Origin: DATMXS01 sp050260275
GTDB taxonomy: Bacteria; Acidobacteriota; Terriglobia; Bryobacterales; Bryobacteraceae
NCBI GenBank assembly: GCA_050260275.1
Contig: JBLNBX010000273.1
Location: forward strand, 1-12,341
Direction: 5' to 3'
DNA: 12,341 bases
Part shown: piece by piece, positions 6,437-12,341 of the stretch
How the letters are laid out: every line of letters begins with the position of its first letter
How positions within the stretch are numbered: the first letter of the stretch is position 1
Program-made: the position numbers and the translations under genes
The notes under the pieces: model-generated
Seen by the model: the letters and a program-made list of their open reading frames with translations, nothing else
What the model was told of the DNA's origin: nothing
Database searches by the model: none

Positions 6437-7515
6437 AGGACCTCCAGTTCCGCCTCCAGCGCGCCGGCGTTCCGGAGCGCCTGTAGTATCGCTATGATGT
6501 CGCGCGGCGTCGAGCCGATGGCGTTCAGCGCGCGCACCAGTTCCTCGACGGTCGCGCCCTGCTTGAGCACGATGTCCCGCGCCCTCTCTTCCCTTACGCC
6601 GACGGACACCTGAGGGACGATCTCGGTAGTTCCACCTGAGAACGGCGCGGGCTGCGAGACCACCTGGGACGTCTCGATCTCGACGGTGAGATTTCCGTGC
6701 ATGATGGCGGCGGGTGAGATGTGTACATCCCTGCCCATCACGATTGTTCCGGTGCGCTCGTTCACCACAACCTTCGCCAGCCGGTCCGTTTCCACCGTGA
6801 GCGCTTCGATGGCCGCGACGAACTCAGGCGTGCGCGCGTCCCACTCCTCAGGCACGGTGATGGTCACCAGCGCGGAGTGTTCGGCGCGCGCGGCGCCGGG
6901 AGCGAACTTCTTGTTGATGGCCTCGGCGATGCGGGCAGCGGTGGTGAAGTCCGGCTGCCGCAGTTGCAAACGGAACTCGCGCCCCGGCGCGGGCGTCGGC
7001 GCCGCCACCTCCACCGTCGCGCCTCCGGGCACGCGGCCGACGGTCGGATGATTCACCGTCTGCTGCGTTCCCGACCGCCCCGCGACAAAGCCGCCGGTCA
7101 CGACCGGCCCCTGCGCCACCGCGTACGTTCGTCCGTCCGCCCCGAGCAGCGGGGTCATCAGCAGAATGCCGCCCTGAAGGCTGGTCGCGTCGCCGGTAGC
7201 CGCCGCGGTCACGTCGAAGCGCATGCCCGGCTGAGCGAACGCGGGAAGGCTGGCGGTAACCATCACGGCGGCTACGTTGTTCACGCGAATGGCCGACGCC
7301 GGCACCTGCACGCCCATGCGCGCCAGCATGTTGGCCAGGCTCTGCGTCGAGAAGTAGGTCTGGCGCCGGTCGCCCGTGCCCGCCAGGCCCACAACCAGGC
7401 CGTAGCCCACGAGCTGGTTTTCGCGCACGCCCTCTATCGATACCAGCTCCTTTATCCGCGCCGCGCCCTGCGCGCCCGCGGCCGCAAGCAGAAGAATCGC
7501 TATCGCGCGTCTCAT
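6433..7515 (-). CDS. flgI: Flagellar P-ring protein FlgI
   Basis: FlgI forms the P-ring, the periplasmic bushing in the peptidoglycan layer around the distal rod. The product is 360 aa, standard length. A Sec signal peptide (about 1-18, MRRAIAILLLAAAGAQGA) is followed by the family hallmark RIKELVSIEGVRENQLVGYG (20-39) and VVGLAGTGD (41-49). Other conserved segments are NVAAVMVTA and LQGGILLMTPL, plus the C-terminal VEELVRALNAIGSTPRDIIAILQALRNAGAL. The ATG at 7515 shares a base with the flgH stop (TAATG); no strong Shine-Dalgarno is seen, so translation probably depends on coupling. The P-ring chaperone gene flgA lies two genes upstream. Confidence 0.97.
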   Translation of the reverse strand: MRRAIAILLLAAAGAQGAARIKELVSIEGVRENQLVGYGLVVGLAGTGDRRQTYFSTQSLANMLARMGVQVPASAIRVNNVAAVMVTASLPAFAQPGMRFDVTAAATGDATSLQGGILLMTPLLGADGRTYAVAQGPVVTGGFVAGRSGTQQTVNHPTVGRVPGGATVEVAAPTPAPGREFRLQLRQPDFTTAARIAEAINKKFAPGAARAEHSALVTITVPEEWDARTPEFVAAIEALTVETDRLAKVVVNERTGTIVMGRDVHISPAAIMHGNLTVEIETSQVVSQPAPFSGGTTEIVPQVSVGVREERARDIVLKQGATVEELVRALNAIGSTPRDIIAILQALRNAGALEAELEVL

Positions 7516-8216
7516 TAGAATGGCAACAGCCCCAGCAGCAAGCGATATAGGAAATTTGGCCGGCGGATGGCGTCCTGCACGACTCCCTTGCCGTTGATGA
7601 GAATCTCGAGCTCCGCCAGCCGGTCGGAGGATATAGCGTTATCGGGGCCTATGTCGAACGGCCTCACGATCCCGCGCACCGTCACCAATTGGCTCTCCGA
7701 GTTGACCACCACCAGCTTCGTTCCTTCGACCACGAGGTTTCCGTTCGGCAGCACGTCGGCGACGCGCGCCGAAAGCGTGGTCGTCAGCGCCGTCGTGCGG
7801 GAAGTCGCGCCCTCACCCTGAAGCGCCTGGGCGCCCGACGCGCCGAGCAGGTTGGCCAGCGGCCCGGCGGCCTTCGTGAGCCCGCCAGCCGCGGTGATGG
7901 AGTATGCAGCCTCCGACTGCCTGCTCGTCTTGGTCGTGCCCTGGGCGATTGCCGAAGCCCGCTCCGCGACCACGATCGTGAGGACGTCGTCGATGTGGCT
8001 GGCCCTGAGGTCAGACGTGAGGTCCGTAAATGGTCCCCGCCCGCGCCACAGCGATCCGCTGGCGGGCGGGGCGCCCGCCCCTTCGCGAGCCTTTGCCGCT
8101 GCGATGTAGGCGTCCAGTGGCGAGACTGCCGCCGCTGCTTTCTTAGCTCGCGCCGCCGCTGGAACTGCCAGCGCCAACGCCAGCGCGATTAACGCCGCCA
8201 GCCGTACTGTTCGCAT
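7515..8216 (-). CDS. flgH: Flagellar L-ring protein FlgH (no lipobox cysteine)
   Basis: FlgH forms the L-ring in the outer membrane around the rod. The product is 233 aa. A hydrophobic N-terminal segment (4-22, LAALIALALALAVPAAARA) is followed by GSLW (54-57), DVLTIVVAE (77-85), LPNGNLVVEG (156-165) and VRGIVRPFDI (180-189). It ends NFLYRLLLGLLPF. Enterobacterial FlgH is a lipoprotein with a lipobox cysteine. This protein has no cysteine at all and instead has an AAARA|K-like signal-peptidase I site, so it is probably not acylated. The ATG at 8216 has GGAG 4 nt upstream (8224-8221), located inside flgA, with which it overlaps by 74 bp in another frame. The next gene, flgI, overlaps by one base. 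Confidence 0.94.
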   Translation of the reverse strand: MRTVRLAALIALALALAVPAAARAKKAAAAVSPLDAYIAAAKAREGAGAPPASGSLWRGRGPFTDLTSDLRASHIDDVLTIVVAERASAIAQGTTKTSRQSEAAYSITAAGGLTKAAGPLANLLGASGAQALQGEGATSRTTALTTTLSARVADVLPNGNLVVEGTKLVVVNSESQLVTVRGIVRPFDIGPDNAISSDRLAELEILINGKGVVQDAIRRPNFLYRLLLGLLPF

Positions 8217-8871
8217 CTATCTCCACCCTGCCTTTCCCCGTCACGCGCGCGCGCAGTCTGCGCTGGTTGTCCTCGCGCCTGACCGTTATCACGTCGCCCG
8301 GCATGCCCCCACTCTCGGCGCGCGCCCGGACGGAAACGCGCGCGTCGCCGCTCGCGGCCGTGACATCCACCAATTCGCCGCGCTCCACTGCGAGCGCCCC
8401 TCGCACGCGCACCCAAATAGGCACCGAATGGTTCCGGCCGTAGCGCACACGGCCGCGCCAGAGCTCGCCCCGTGCAGGCGTCAACTCGATCTGGCCAGTG
8501 GGCACCAGCGTGCGGCTGAAATCTGCAATTTGGATCGAGCTTCCCGCATCCGGCACGGCCGCGCGCACTGCCTCGAGCAGCCGCTCGCGAGTGAGGCGTT
8601 CCGTTTTGCGCTCGAAGCAGACCGCCGGCCCCCGCTCATAGTCGATACCAAGTCGCGCCGCGAGCGCCGCGAGTTGCCCGGCCGCGAGCACTCGCCGCGC
8701 ACCCGGCGCGGGCACCGGCGCGACCACGGTGTCCGGTTGCGCCGCGGCGAACTGCGGGTCCGCGAGCGCCACGTGGGCTACTGTGATGGACTCCCCCTCC
8801 ACGGCCACGCACGCCGCCCGCGCGGCGCACGCGGCTGCAATCATCGCTATAGGAACGAGCCCAGGGCGCAC
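8143..8871 (-). CDS. flgA: FlgA, P-ring assembly chaperone
   Basis: FlgA is the periplasmic chaperone needed for FlgI to assemble into the P-ring. The product is 242 aa with a signal peptide (about 1-20). The C-terminal SAF/ChapFlgA region spans about 160-219: the segment around LAVERGELVDVTA, then GGMPGDVITVRRE and RRLRARVTGKGRVEID. Family members normally end near that last strand. Here the frame continues about 23 residues (Gly/Ser/Ala-rich, 220-242) through the start of flgH. The start is GTG 8871, three bases after the flgG stop, with GGGAG 7 nt upstream. An internal ATG at 8844 would shorten the signal peptide. The middle of the protein is divergent, so identity rests on the C-terminal domain and operon position. 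Confidence 0.88.
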   Translation of the reverse strand: MRPGLVPIAMIAAACAARAACVAVEGESITVAHVALADPQFAAAQPDTVVAPVPAPGARRVLAAGQLAALAARLGIDYERGPAVCFERKTERLTRERLLEAVRAAVPDAGSSIQIADFSRTLVPTGQIELTPARGELWRGRVRYGRNHSVPIWVRVRGALAVERGELVDVTAASGDARVSVRARAESGGMPGDVITVRREDNQRRLRARVTGKGRVEIDANSTAGGVNRAGVGAGSSSGGAS

Positions 8872-8874
8872 CGG

Positions 8875-9666
8875 CTATCTCCCGAGCTGGTTCACCTGCT
8901 GGTACATCTCGTCAGCCGCGCGGACCACCTTCGAGTTGGCCTCGTATGCGCGCTGGCTGACGATCAGGTTGATGAACTCCTCCACCACGCTCACGTTCGA
9001 CTGCTCGAGGTAGTTCTGCAGCAGCGTGCCGAGCCCCTCCTGGCCGCCCGGATTGCCGAGGATCGCATCCCCGGAGGCATCCGTCGGCAGGAACAGGTTC
9101 CCTCCGATGCTGTTCAGGCCGGCCGGGTTCGCGAAGTTCGCAAGCTGTATCTGGCCGGCTATCTGGGCCGCGCTCTGGTTCGGCTGCGTGTAGCTCACCG
9201 TGCCGTCGGCGGCGATGGTAACCGACTGCGCGTCGGGCGGGATCGTGATCTGCGGGTCCAGTTGATCACCGTCGGGGGTCACGATGTTGCCGTCGCGGTC
9301 CAGGTGGAAGTTGCCCGCGCGGGTGTAGGCCAGCTCGCCGTTCGCGCGCCGCACCTGGAAGAAGCCGCGGCCCTGGATGACGATATCGAGCGGGTTGTCC
9401 GTGGGCTGATAGTTGCCCTGAGTAAAGATGATCTCGTTCGAAACGGGCCGCGTGCCGAGTCCCAGTTGCAGGCCCGTCGGCACCGTGGTCTGCGCGCCGG
9501 CGGAGGCGCCCGGCTGGACGTAGCTCTGGTAGAGCAGATCCTGGAACTGCGTGCGCCGCATCTTGAAGCCCACCGTGCTGGCGTTCGCCAGGTTGTGCGC
9601 GATGTTGTCCACGTTTATTTGCTGCGCGGTCATACCGCTCGCAGCGCTGTACAGGGCTCGTATCAT
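8875..9666 (-). CDS. flgG: Flagellar distal rod protein FlgG
   Basis: FlgG builds the distal rod, the drive shaft that passes through the P- and L-rings. The product is 263 aa, the canonical length. The N-terminal motif MIRALYSAASGM and NIAHNLANASTVGFK (21-35) form the flagellar basal-body rod signature. NPLDIVIQGRGFFQV (91-105) and AYTRAGNFHLDRDGNIV (113-129) are diagnostic. The C-terminal helix EEFINLIVSQRAYEANSKVV also matches. Rod proteins have no Sec signal and are exported by the flagellar type III system. The ATG at 9666 has a perfect AGGAGGT, the best ribosome-binding site in the operon, consistent with a rod component needed in many copies. flgF ends 9 bp upstream. Confidence 0.98.
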   Translation of the reverse strand: MIRALYSAASGMTAQQINVDNIAHNLANASTVGFKMRRTQFQDLLYQSYVQPGASAGAQTTVPTGLQLGLGTRPVSNEIIFTQGNYQPTDNPLDIVIQGRGFFQVRRANGELAYTRAGNFHLDRDGNIVTPDGDQLDPQITIPPDAQSVTIAADGTVSYTQPNQSAAQIAGQIQLANFANPAGLNSIGGNLFLPTDASGDAILGNPGGQEGLGTLLQNYLEQSNVSVVEEFINLIVSQRAYEANSKVVRAADEMYQQVNQLGR

Positions 9667-9670
9667 CTCA

Positions 9671-9677
9671 ACCTCCT
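9671..9677 (-). promoter_or_regulatory. Strong ribosome-binding site of flgG
   Basis: AGGAGGT on the minus strand, 4 nt before the flgG ATG. It overlaps the flgF TAG stop (9678-9676), so flgG initiation and flgF termination compete for the same bases. Other starts in this operon have only partial matches. Confidence 0.85.
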
Positions 9678-10395
9678 ACGAGTTCACTCGGGCCACTTCA
9701 TCGACCGCCCGGCGGTTCATCTCGCTTCCGAGCGCGATGGCCTTTTGCAGCATCTCGAACTGCCGCAGGATTCCAACCATGCGCACGGCCGATTCAGCTC
9801 CGCCCGAGTTCGACGCCTCAAGCCTGCCCTGGCGCACGTCCGGCGCGGCGACGGCCACGGGCGCCTCGGTCGAGCTGAAGTAGTTGTGGCCCACTTTCCC
9901 GAGCGCCTGGGGCGAGGCGAAGCTCACCACCTCGATGCGCCCTGCGATCAGGCCGTCCTGCCTGACGGTGCCGTCCGCGGAAACCTCGAACGGGCGCGTT
10001 CCGTCCAGCGCAATCGGCCGGCCGTTGTTATTCGCGTCCCGGATCGTGTAGCCTTCCGCGGTTGTCAGCACCCCGCCAGTCACTTTGAAGCTGCCGTTGC
10101 GGGTGTACAGCGGTCCGTTGGGACCGTTCACGGCGAAGAACCCGGGACCGCCGAGGGCGAGGTCGTAAGGGTTTCCGGTCGGCGTGAGCGCACCCTGCCC
10201 AAAATCAGTCCACCGGCTCTCTATGACAGGCAGCGTAGTGAAACCGTCCGATTCCGGCGCGGCGTAGAGGCCGTAGGACTCGCGGTCCGACTTGTATCCC
10301 GCCGTGGAGACGTTAGCGAGGTTGTTGGCCAACAGTTCGAGCGCTTCCATGCGCGATCGCAGGCCGCTCGCGGCCGAACTCATCAGCGAATCCAT
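9676..10395 (-). CDS. flgF: Flagellar proximal rod protein FlgF
   Basis: FlgF is a proximal-rod subunit exported by the flagellar type III apparatus. With the start at ATG 10395 the product is 239 aa, usual for FlgF. It begins MDSLMSSAASGL and carries the rod signature NNLANVSTAGYK (24-35). NPYDLALGGPGFFAV (75-89) and PLYTRNGSFKVT (95-106) match FlgF/FlgG proteins. The C-terminal helix ESAVRMVGILRQFEMLQKAI follows. The frame stays open upstream to 10494, but the extra 33 residues look nothing like a rod protein and would displace the N-terminal helix, so I rejected that start. A loose GGGGA lies 8 nt upstream. It is the first gene of the operon, divergent from the FliK-like gene. Confidence 0.93.
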   Translation of the reverse strand: MDSLMSSAASGLRSRMEALELLANNLANVSTAGYKSDRESYGLYAAPESDGFTTLPVIESRWTDFGQGALTPTGNPYDLALGGPGFFAVNGPNGPLYTRNGSFKVTGGVLTTAEGYTIRDANNNGRPIALDGTRPFEVSADGTVRQDGLIAGRIEVVSFASPQALGKVGHNYFSSTEAPVAVAAPDVRQGRLEASNSGGAESAVRMVGILRQFEMLQKAIALGSEMNRRAVDEVARVNS

Positions 10396-10428
10396 CGCAC
10401 CGTCCCCATGCAAGAACGTTGCCGGAGT

Positions 10429-10454
10429 CAAAGAACTCGCAAACCGCCCGATAT
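10429..10454 (+). promoter_or_regulatory. Sigma-28-like promoter candidate for the FliK-like gene
   Basis: CAAA (10429-10432), then 14 nt, then CCCGATAT (10447-10454) resembles the flagellar sigma-28 pattern TAAA-N15-GCCGATAA. The -10 box matches 6 of 8 positions and the spacer is one base short. Transcription would start near 10460, upstream of the proposed GTG at 10591. The context (divergent flagellar genes) fits, but the match was made by eye. Confidence 0.35.
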
Positions 10455-10508
10455 GAACACTACGGGGGGTGCGGGACCGCCAAAAACCGGTCACGCCCAG
10501 CGGTTTGC
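10439..10508. repeat. 9-bp inverted repeat in the flgF/fliK divergent spacer
   Basis: GCAAACCGC (10439-10447) and its exact reverse complement GCGGTTTGC (10500-10508) are 52 nt apart. The left arm overlaps the spacer and -10 edge of the sigma-28-like candidate. It may be a pair of binding half-sites for a regulator of both flagellar units, or a chance match. Confidence 0.3.
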
Positions 10509-10590
10509 CAAAATCTCGTACCCCCCTCGCCTCGTAAACCAGTGCATTTGCGGCCTCGCGTTCCGGCCCGCCAATTGCATCTCCCGGCGC

Positions 10591-12341
10591 GTGACCATCG
10601 CGCCCTCACCAGCGCTGCCTCTTCCGGCTCCCGCAGTGGCGGTTCCCGCTGCCGCCGTTCAGGCCACCGCGCCCGGAATTCAGGACGCCGCAGCCACTCA
10701 GGCCGGCGCGCGCGACGGCTGTGCGGATGACCTGGACGCCTTCCTTCAGTTGATGCTGGCAGCGCTGGGCGAAACCGGCGAGGGCGAAATCCCTTCGGCG
10801 CACGGCGATGCTGCGAAGGGTGCCGCCCGGAGAAGCACGGGCCAGAGCGGCGGTTCCGCCGATACAGAAGAAGATGCTGCGGCACCGCGGGAACAGGAGC
10901 CCGATGGCGAGGACTCGCTTCCTGCCGTGTTCGCCATAGCCGCCCCTCCGCCCGTTGCCCGCACTCTGGAGCGCATGCCGGGATGGTGCGCCTCGCCTGC
11001 CGTGTGCGAGCCCTCCGCCGGAACGCTACCAGGAGTCGACCCTGCTGCCAGGACATCGCCGGAAGGTGCGCTAGCCGGCGCGGATGCCGCCGCCCCCGGA
11101 GTGACCGCCGGGTCCAACGATGCACAGGCCACGTCGAGAAGGGCGGACACCCTCGCGTTTACGGTAACCGTGATCGACCCCGACATACCTCCCGCTGGCA
11201 TCAGCCAGGAGGCAGCGCCTGCACGTACTGCGGCTGCGTCCGCCAGTGCGAGCGCCGGCGCGGACGGCGTCACGCGGGAGTCAGCTACTCGACCGGTTTC
11301 GATGCCACGGGTCGAAACACAAACCTCCGCCCAGGCCGCGGCGAAGAGCACCGGTGCGGCAGTGGAAAGCACGCAACCGGATTTGTCTATAGGTGCGGAG
11401 CAGGTCGTAGCCGCGGCCGGGCAAGGCACCGGCGCTGGCGCGAAGACGCCAGATACGGCCGTTCGCGCTACCGATGCGTCCGGGCAGGATGCGCCCGAGG
11501 TCCGCACGGCAGCGGGTGCGACGCTCGCACGCACGGCCGGTGCCCGTCGCGACGAACGTCCGGTTTGGAGCATTGCGGCGAAGGGGCGCCCTTCTGTCGC
11601 CCGCGGCGATAGCGGCACGCCAACAACCGAGTCGCCGAGCTCCGGCGCGCGTGATGCGCGGTTTGAGCAGGTGGCCACCCGCGCCGGCGACGCACGTCCG
11701 GCCTCCGTTGTTTCCGGCGCTCGTGCTGAAATCGCGACGCAGGCTGCCGCCAGTTCCACCACCCGTGCTGAAGTAGGGGCGCGGGCCGAAACCAGCTTTG
11801 CAACCCGTGCTGACGGCGCTACGCACGTTTCCGCGGATTCCGCCACTCGTGCTGAAAACTTGTCGCGGGTTGCAGGCAGTTCCGCTGCGTCTGCTGATGA
11901 CTCCCTGCGGGCTGCCGCCCGTGCTGATGGCGCGCCGCAGGCAGTCGCCAGGGCCGATGACGCGCCGCGTAAGAGCGGCATTCGTACTGCCTCCCCCACC
12001 GAGCGCGCTACCGCGCCCGGCGGGCCGGTCCGCTATGCGGTGCCCGGCGTGGTGGAGGCGGATGCGGCAAGCCCGGCGAACGCAGATGCTGGCGGCGCGC
12101 GAACCGGTGAGCCTGCGCCGGAGCGCGCAAATTCGGCCTCTCCGCTTGTGCGTGACCAGAGCGAAGGCCGCCGCGGCGGAGCGTCGCGCGAGGCCGGAAG
12201 CGATCCCATGCCGCCGCACCAGTCCGGATCACTCAATCCCGTCCCGGGCGGTGAGCGCGGCAATCCGCACCAGGCGGCTCAGCTAGCGCCGCGAAGCGCC
12301 GCGCCCGAGCCCGCGCCAGGTGCAAAGGTTCAGGCGGTTGT
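10591..12341 (+). CDS. FliK-like hook-length control protein, N-terminal part
   Basis: An uninterrupted frame of 583 codons runs off the right edge. The product is Ala/Pro/Ser/Thr/Gly-rich and low in complexity, with one clear amphipathic segment near the start (CADDLDAFLQLMLAALGE, 44-61). This pattern is typical of FliK N-terminal ruler regions. The conserved C-terminal hook domain would lie beyond the window, so the name is inferred from composition and from its place beside the flagellar rod operon. FliK is exported during hook growth and switches export specificity. Residues 354-464 hold a 14-residue tandem repeat. GTG 10591 is my preferred start because it lies after the promoter candidate; it has no good ribosome-binding site. 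An in-frame ATG at 10453 would add 46 residues. Antisense frames exist here, but they are shorter and resemble nothing. Confidence 0.62.
   Translation, partial: MTIAPSPALPLPAPAVAVPAAAVQATAPGIQDAAATQAGARDGCADDLDAFLQLMLAALGETGEGEIPSAHGDAAKGAARRSTGQSGGSADTEEDAAAPREQEPDGEDSLPAVFAIAAPPPVARTLERMPGWCASPAVCEPSAGTLPGVDPAARTSPEGALAGADAAAPGVTAGSNDAQATSRRADTLAFTVTVIDPDIPPAGISQEAAPARTAAASASASAGADGVTRESATRPVSMPRVETQTSAQAAAKSTGAAVESTQPDLSIGAEQVVAAAGQGTGAGAKTPDTAVRATDASGQDAPEVRTAAGATLARTAGARRDERPVWSIAAKGRPSVARGDSGTPTTESPSSGARDARFEQVATRAGDARPASVVSGARAEIATQAAASSTTRAEVGARAETSFATRADGATHVSADSATRAENLSRVAGSSAASADDSLRAAARADGAPQAVARADDAPRKSGIRTASPTERATAPGGPVRYAVPGVVEADAASPANADAGGARTGEPAPERANSASPLVRDQSEGRRGGASREAGSDPMPPHQSGSLNPVPGGERGNPHQAAQLAPRSAAPEPAPGAKVQAV
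11650..11982 (+). repeat. 42-bp (14-residue) degenerate tandem repeat in the FliK-like gene
   Basis: Units start with Arg-Ala-Glu/Asp at 11680, 11722, 11764, 11806, 11848 and 11890 (there Ser-Ala-Asp), exactly 42 bp apart. Shorter 30-33-bp units flank them at 11650, 11920 and 11950. The core CGTGCTGA is identical at 11722, 11764, 11806, 11848 and 11920. Example units are RAEIATQAAASSTT, RAEVGARAETSFAT and RADGATHVSADSAT. All lengths are multiples of three, so the frame is kept. The repeat uses more T-ending codons (CGT GCT) than the surrounding coding sequence. Confidence 0.85.

Noticed and set aside
10396..10494. N-terminal extension of FlgF from an upstream start at 10494
   Set aside because: The extra 33 residues do not resemble a rod protein and would precede the conserved N-terminal helix that begins at ATG 10395.
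10494..10510. Sigma-54-like site TGGCAAACCGCTGGGC on the minus strand upstream of flgF
   Set aside because: The -12 element lacks TTGC and the GG-to-GC spacing is 11 instead of 10.
11650..11982. Possible CRISPR-like array
   Set aside because: Units are degenerate, lie in frame inside a coding region, and have no unique spacers between constant repeats.
10746..11999. 417-aa minus-strand frame opposite the FliK-like gene (and a 312-aa one at 11281-12219)
   Set aside because: The plus frame is longer, continuous to the window end and fits a FliK N-terminus beside flagellar genes. In this antisense register third codon positions coincide, so base bias alone cannot decide and long shadows are expected. 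Some doubt remains.

Overview
This GC-rich stretch of a bacterial chromosome probably comes from an Acidobacteriota (Bryobacterales/Solibacter-like) genome. That placement is an inference from protein flavour: an HslV with a short propeptide before Thr-Thr, a Cu-ATPase with YHS domains, and the flagellar gene order. No rRNA or other marker is present to confirm it. The cell is a motile diderm, because P-ring, L-ring and TolC-type outer-membrane proteins are all encoded.

Left part, all on the minus strand (read from high to low coordinates). copA (2527-5079) encodes a P1B-type copper ATPase with a duplicated N-terminal YHS module. A TolC-family outer-membrane efflux protein follows (1106-2377). 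Next come hslV (416-955) and the first 138 codons of hslU (1-416), the two-component HslVU protease. hslV and hslU overlap by one base; copA, tolC and hslV are separated by about 150 bp each.

Centre. larB (5254-6000, plus strand) encodes the first enzyme of nickel-pincer-cofactor synthesis. It is divergent from copA and convergent with the flagellar operon. No other lar gene is visible.

Right part, minus strand. A compact flagellar rod/ring operon runs flgF-flgG-flgA-flgH-flgI-flgJ (10395 down to 6119). It encodes the proximal and distal rod, the P-ring chaperone, the L-ring, the P-ring and a rod-binding FlgJ without a muramidase domain. Four of the five junctions are within 10 bp or overlap by 1-4 bases; flgA and flgH overlap by 74 bp.

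Far right, plus strand. A long Ala-rich frame opens at about 10591 and runs off the window (583 codons seen). Position, composition and N-terminus suggest a FliK-like hook-length control protein. It contains a degenerate 42-bp (14-residue) tandem repeat. The 195-bp spacer between flgF and this gene holds a sigma-28-like promoter candidate and a 9-bp inverted repeat.

Most of the window is ordinary housekeeping, metal-homeostasis and motility content. I see no defence system, CRISPR array, tRNA or transposon. The points most worth a second look are the FliK repeat, the duplicated YHS module, the cysteine-free FlgH and the flgA/flgH overlap.
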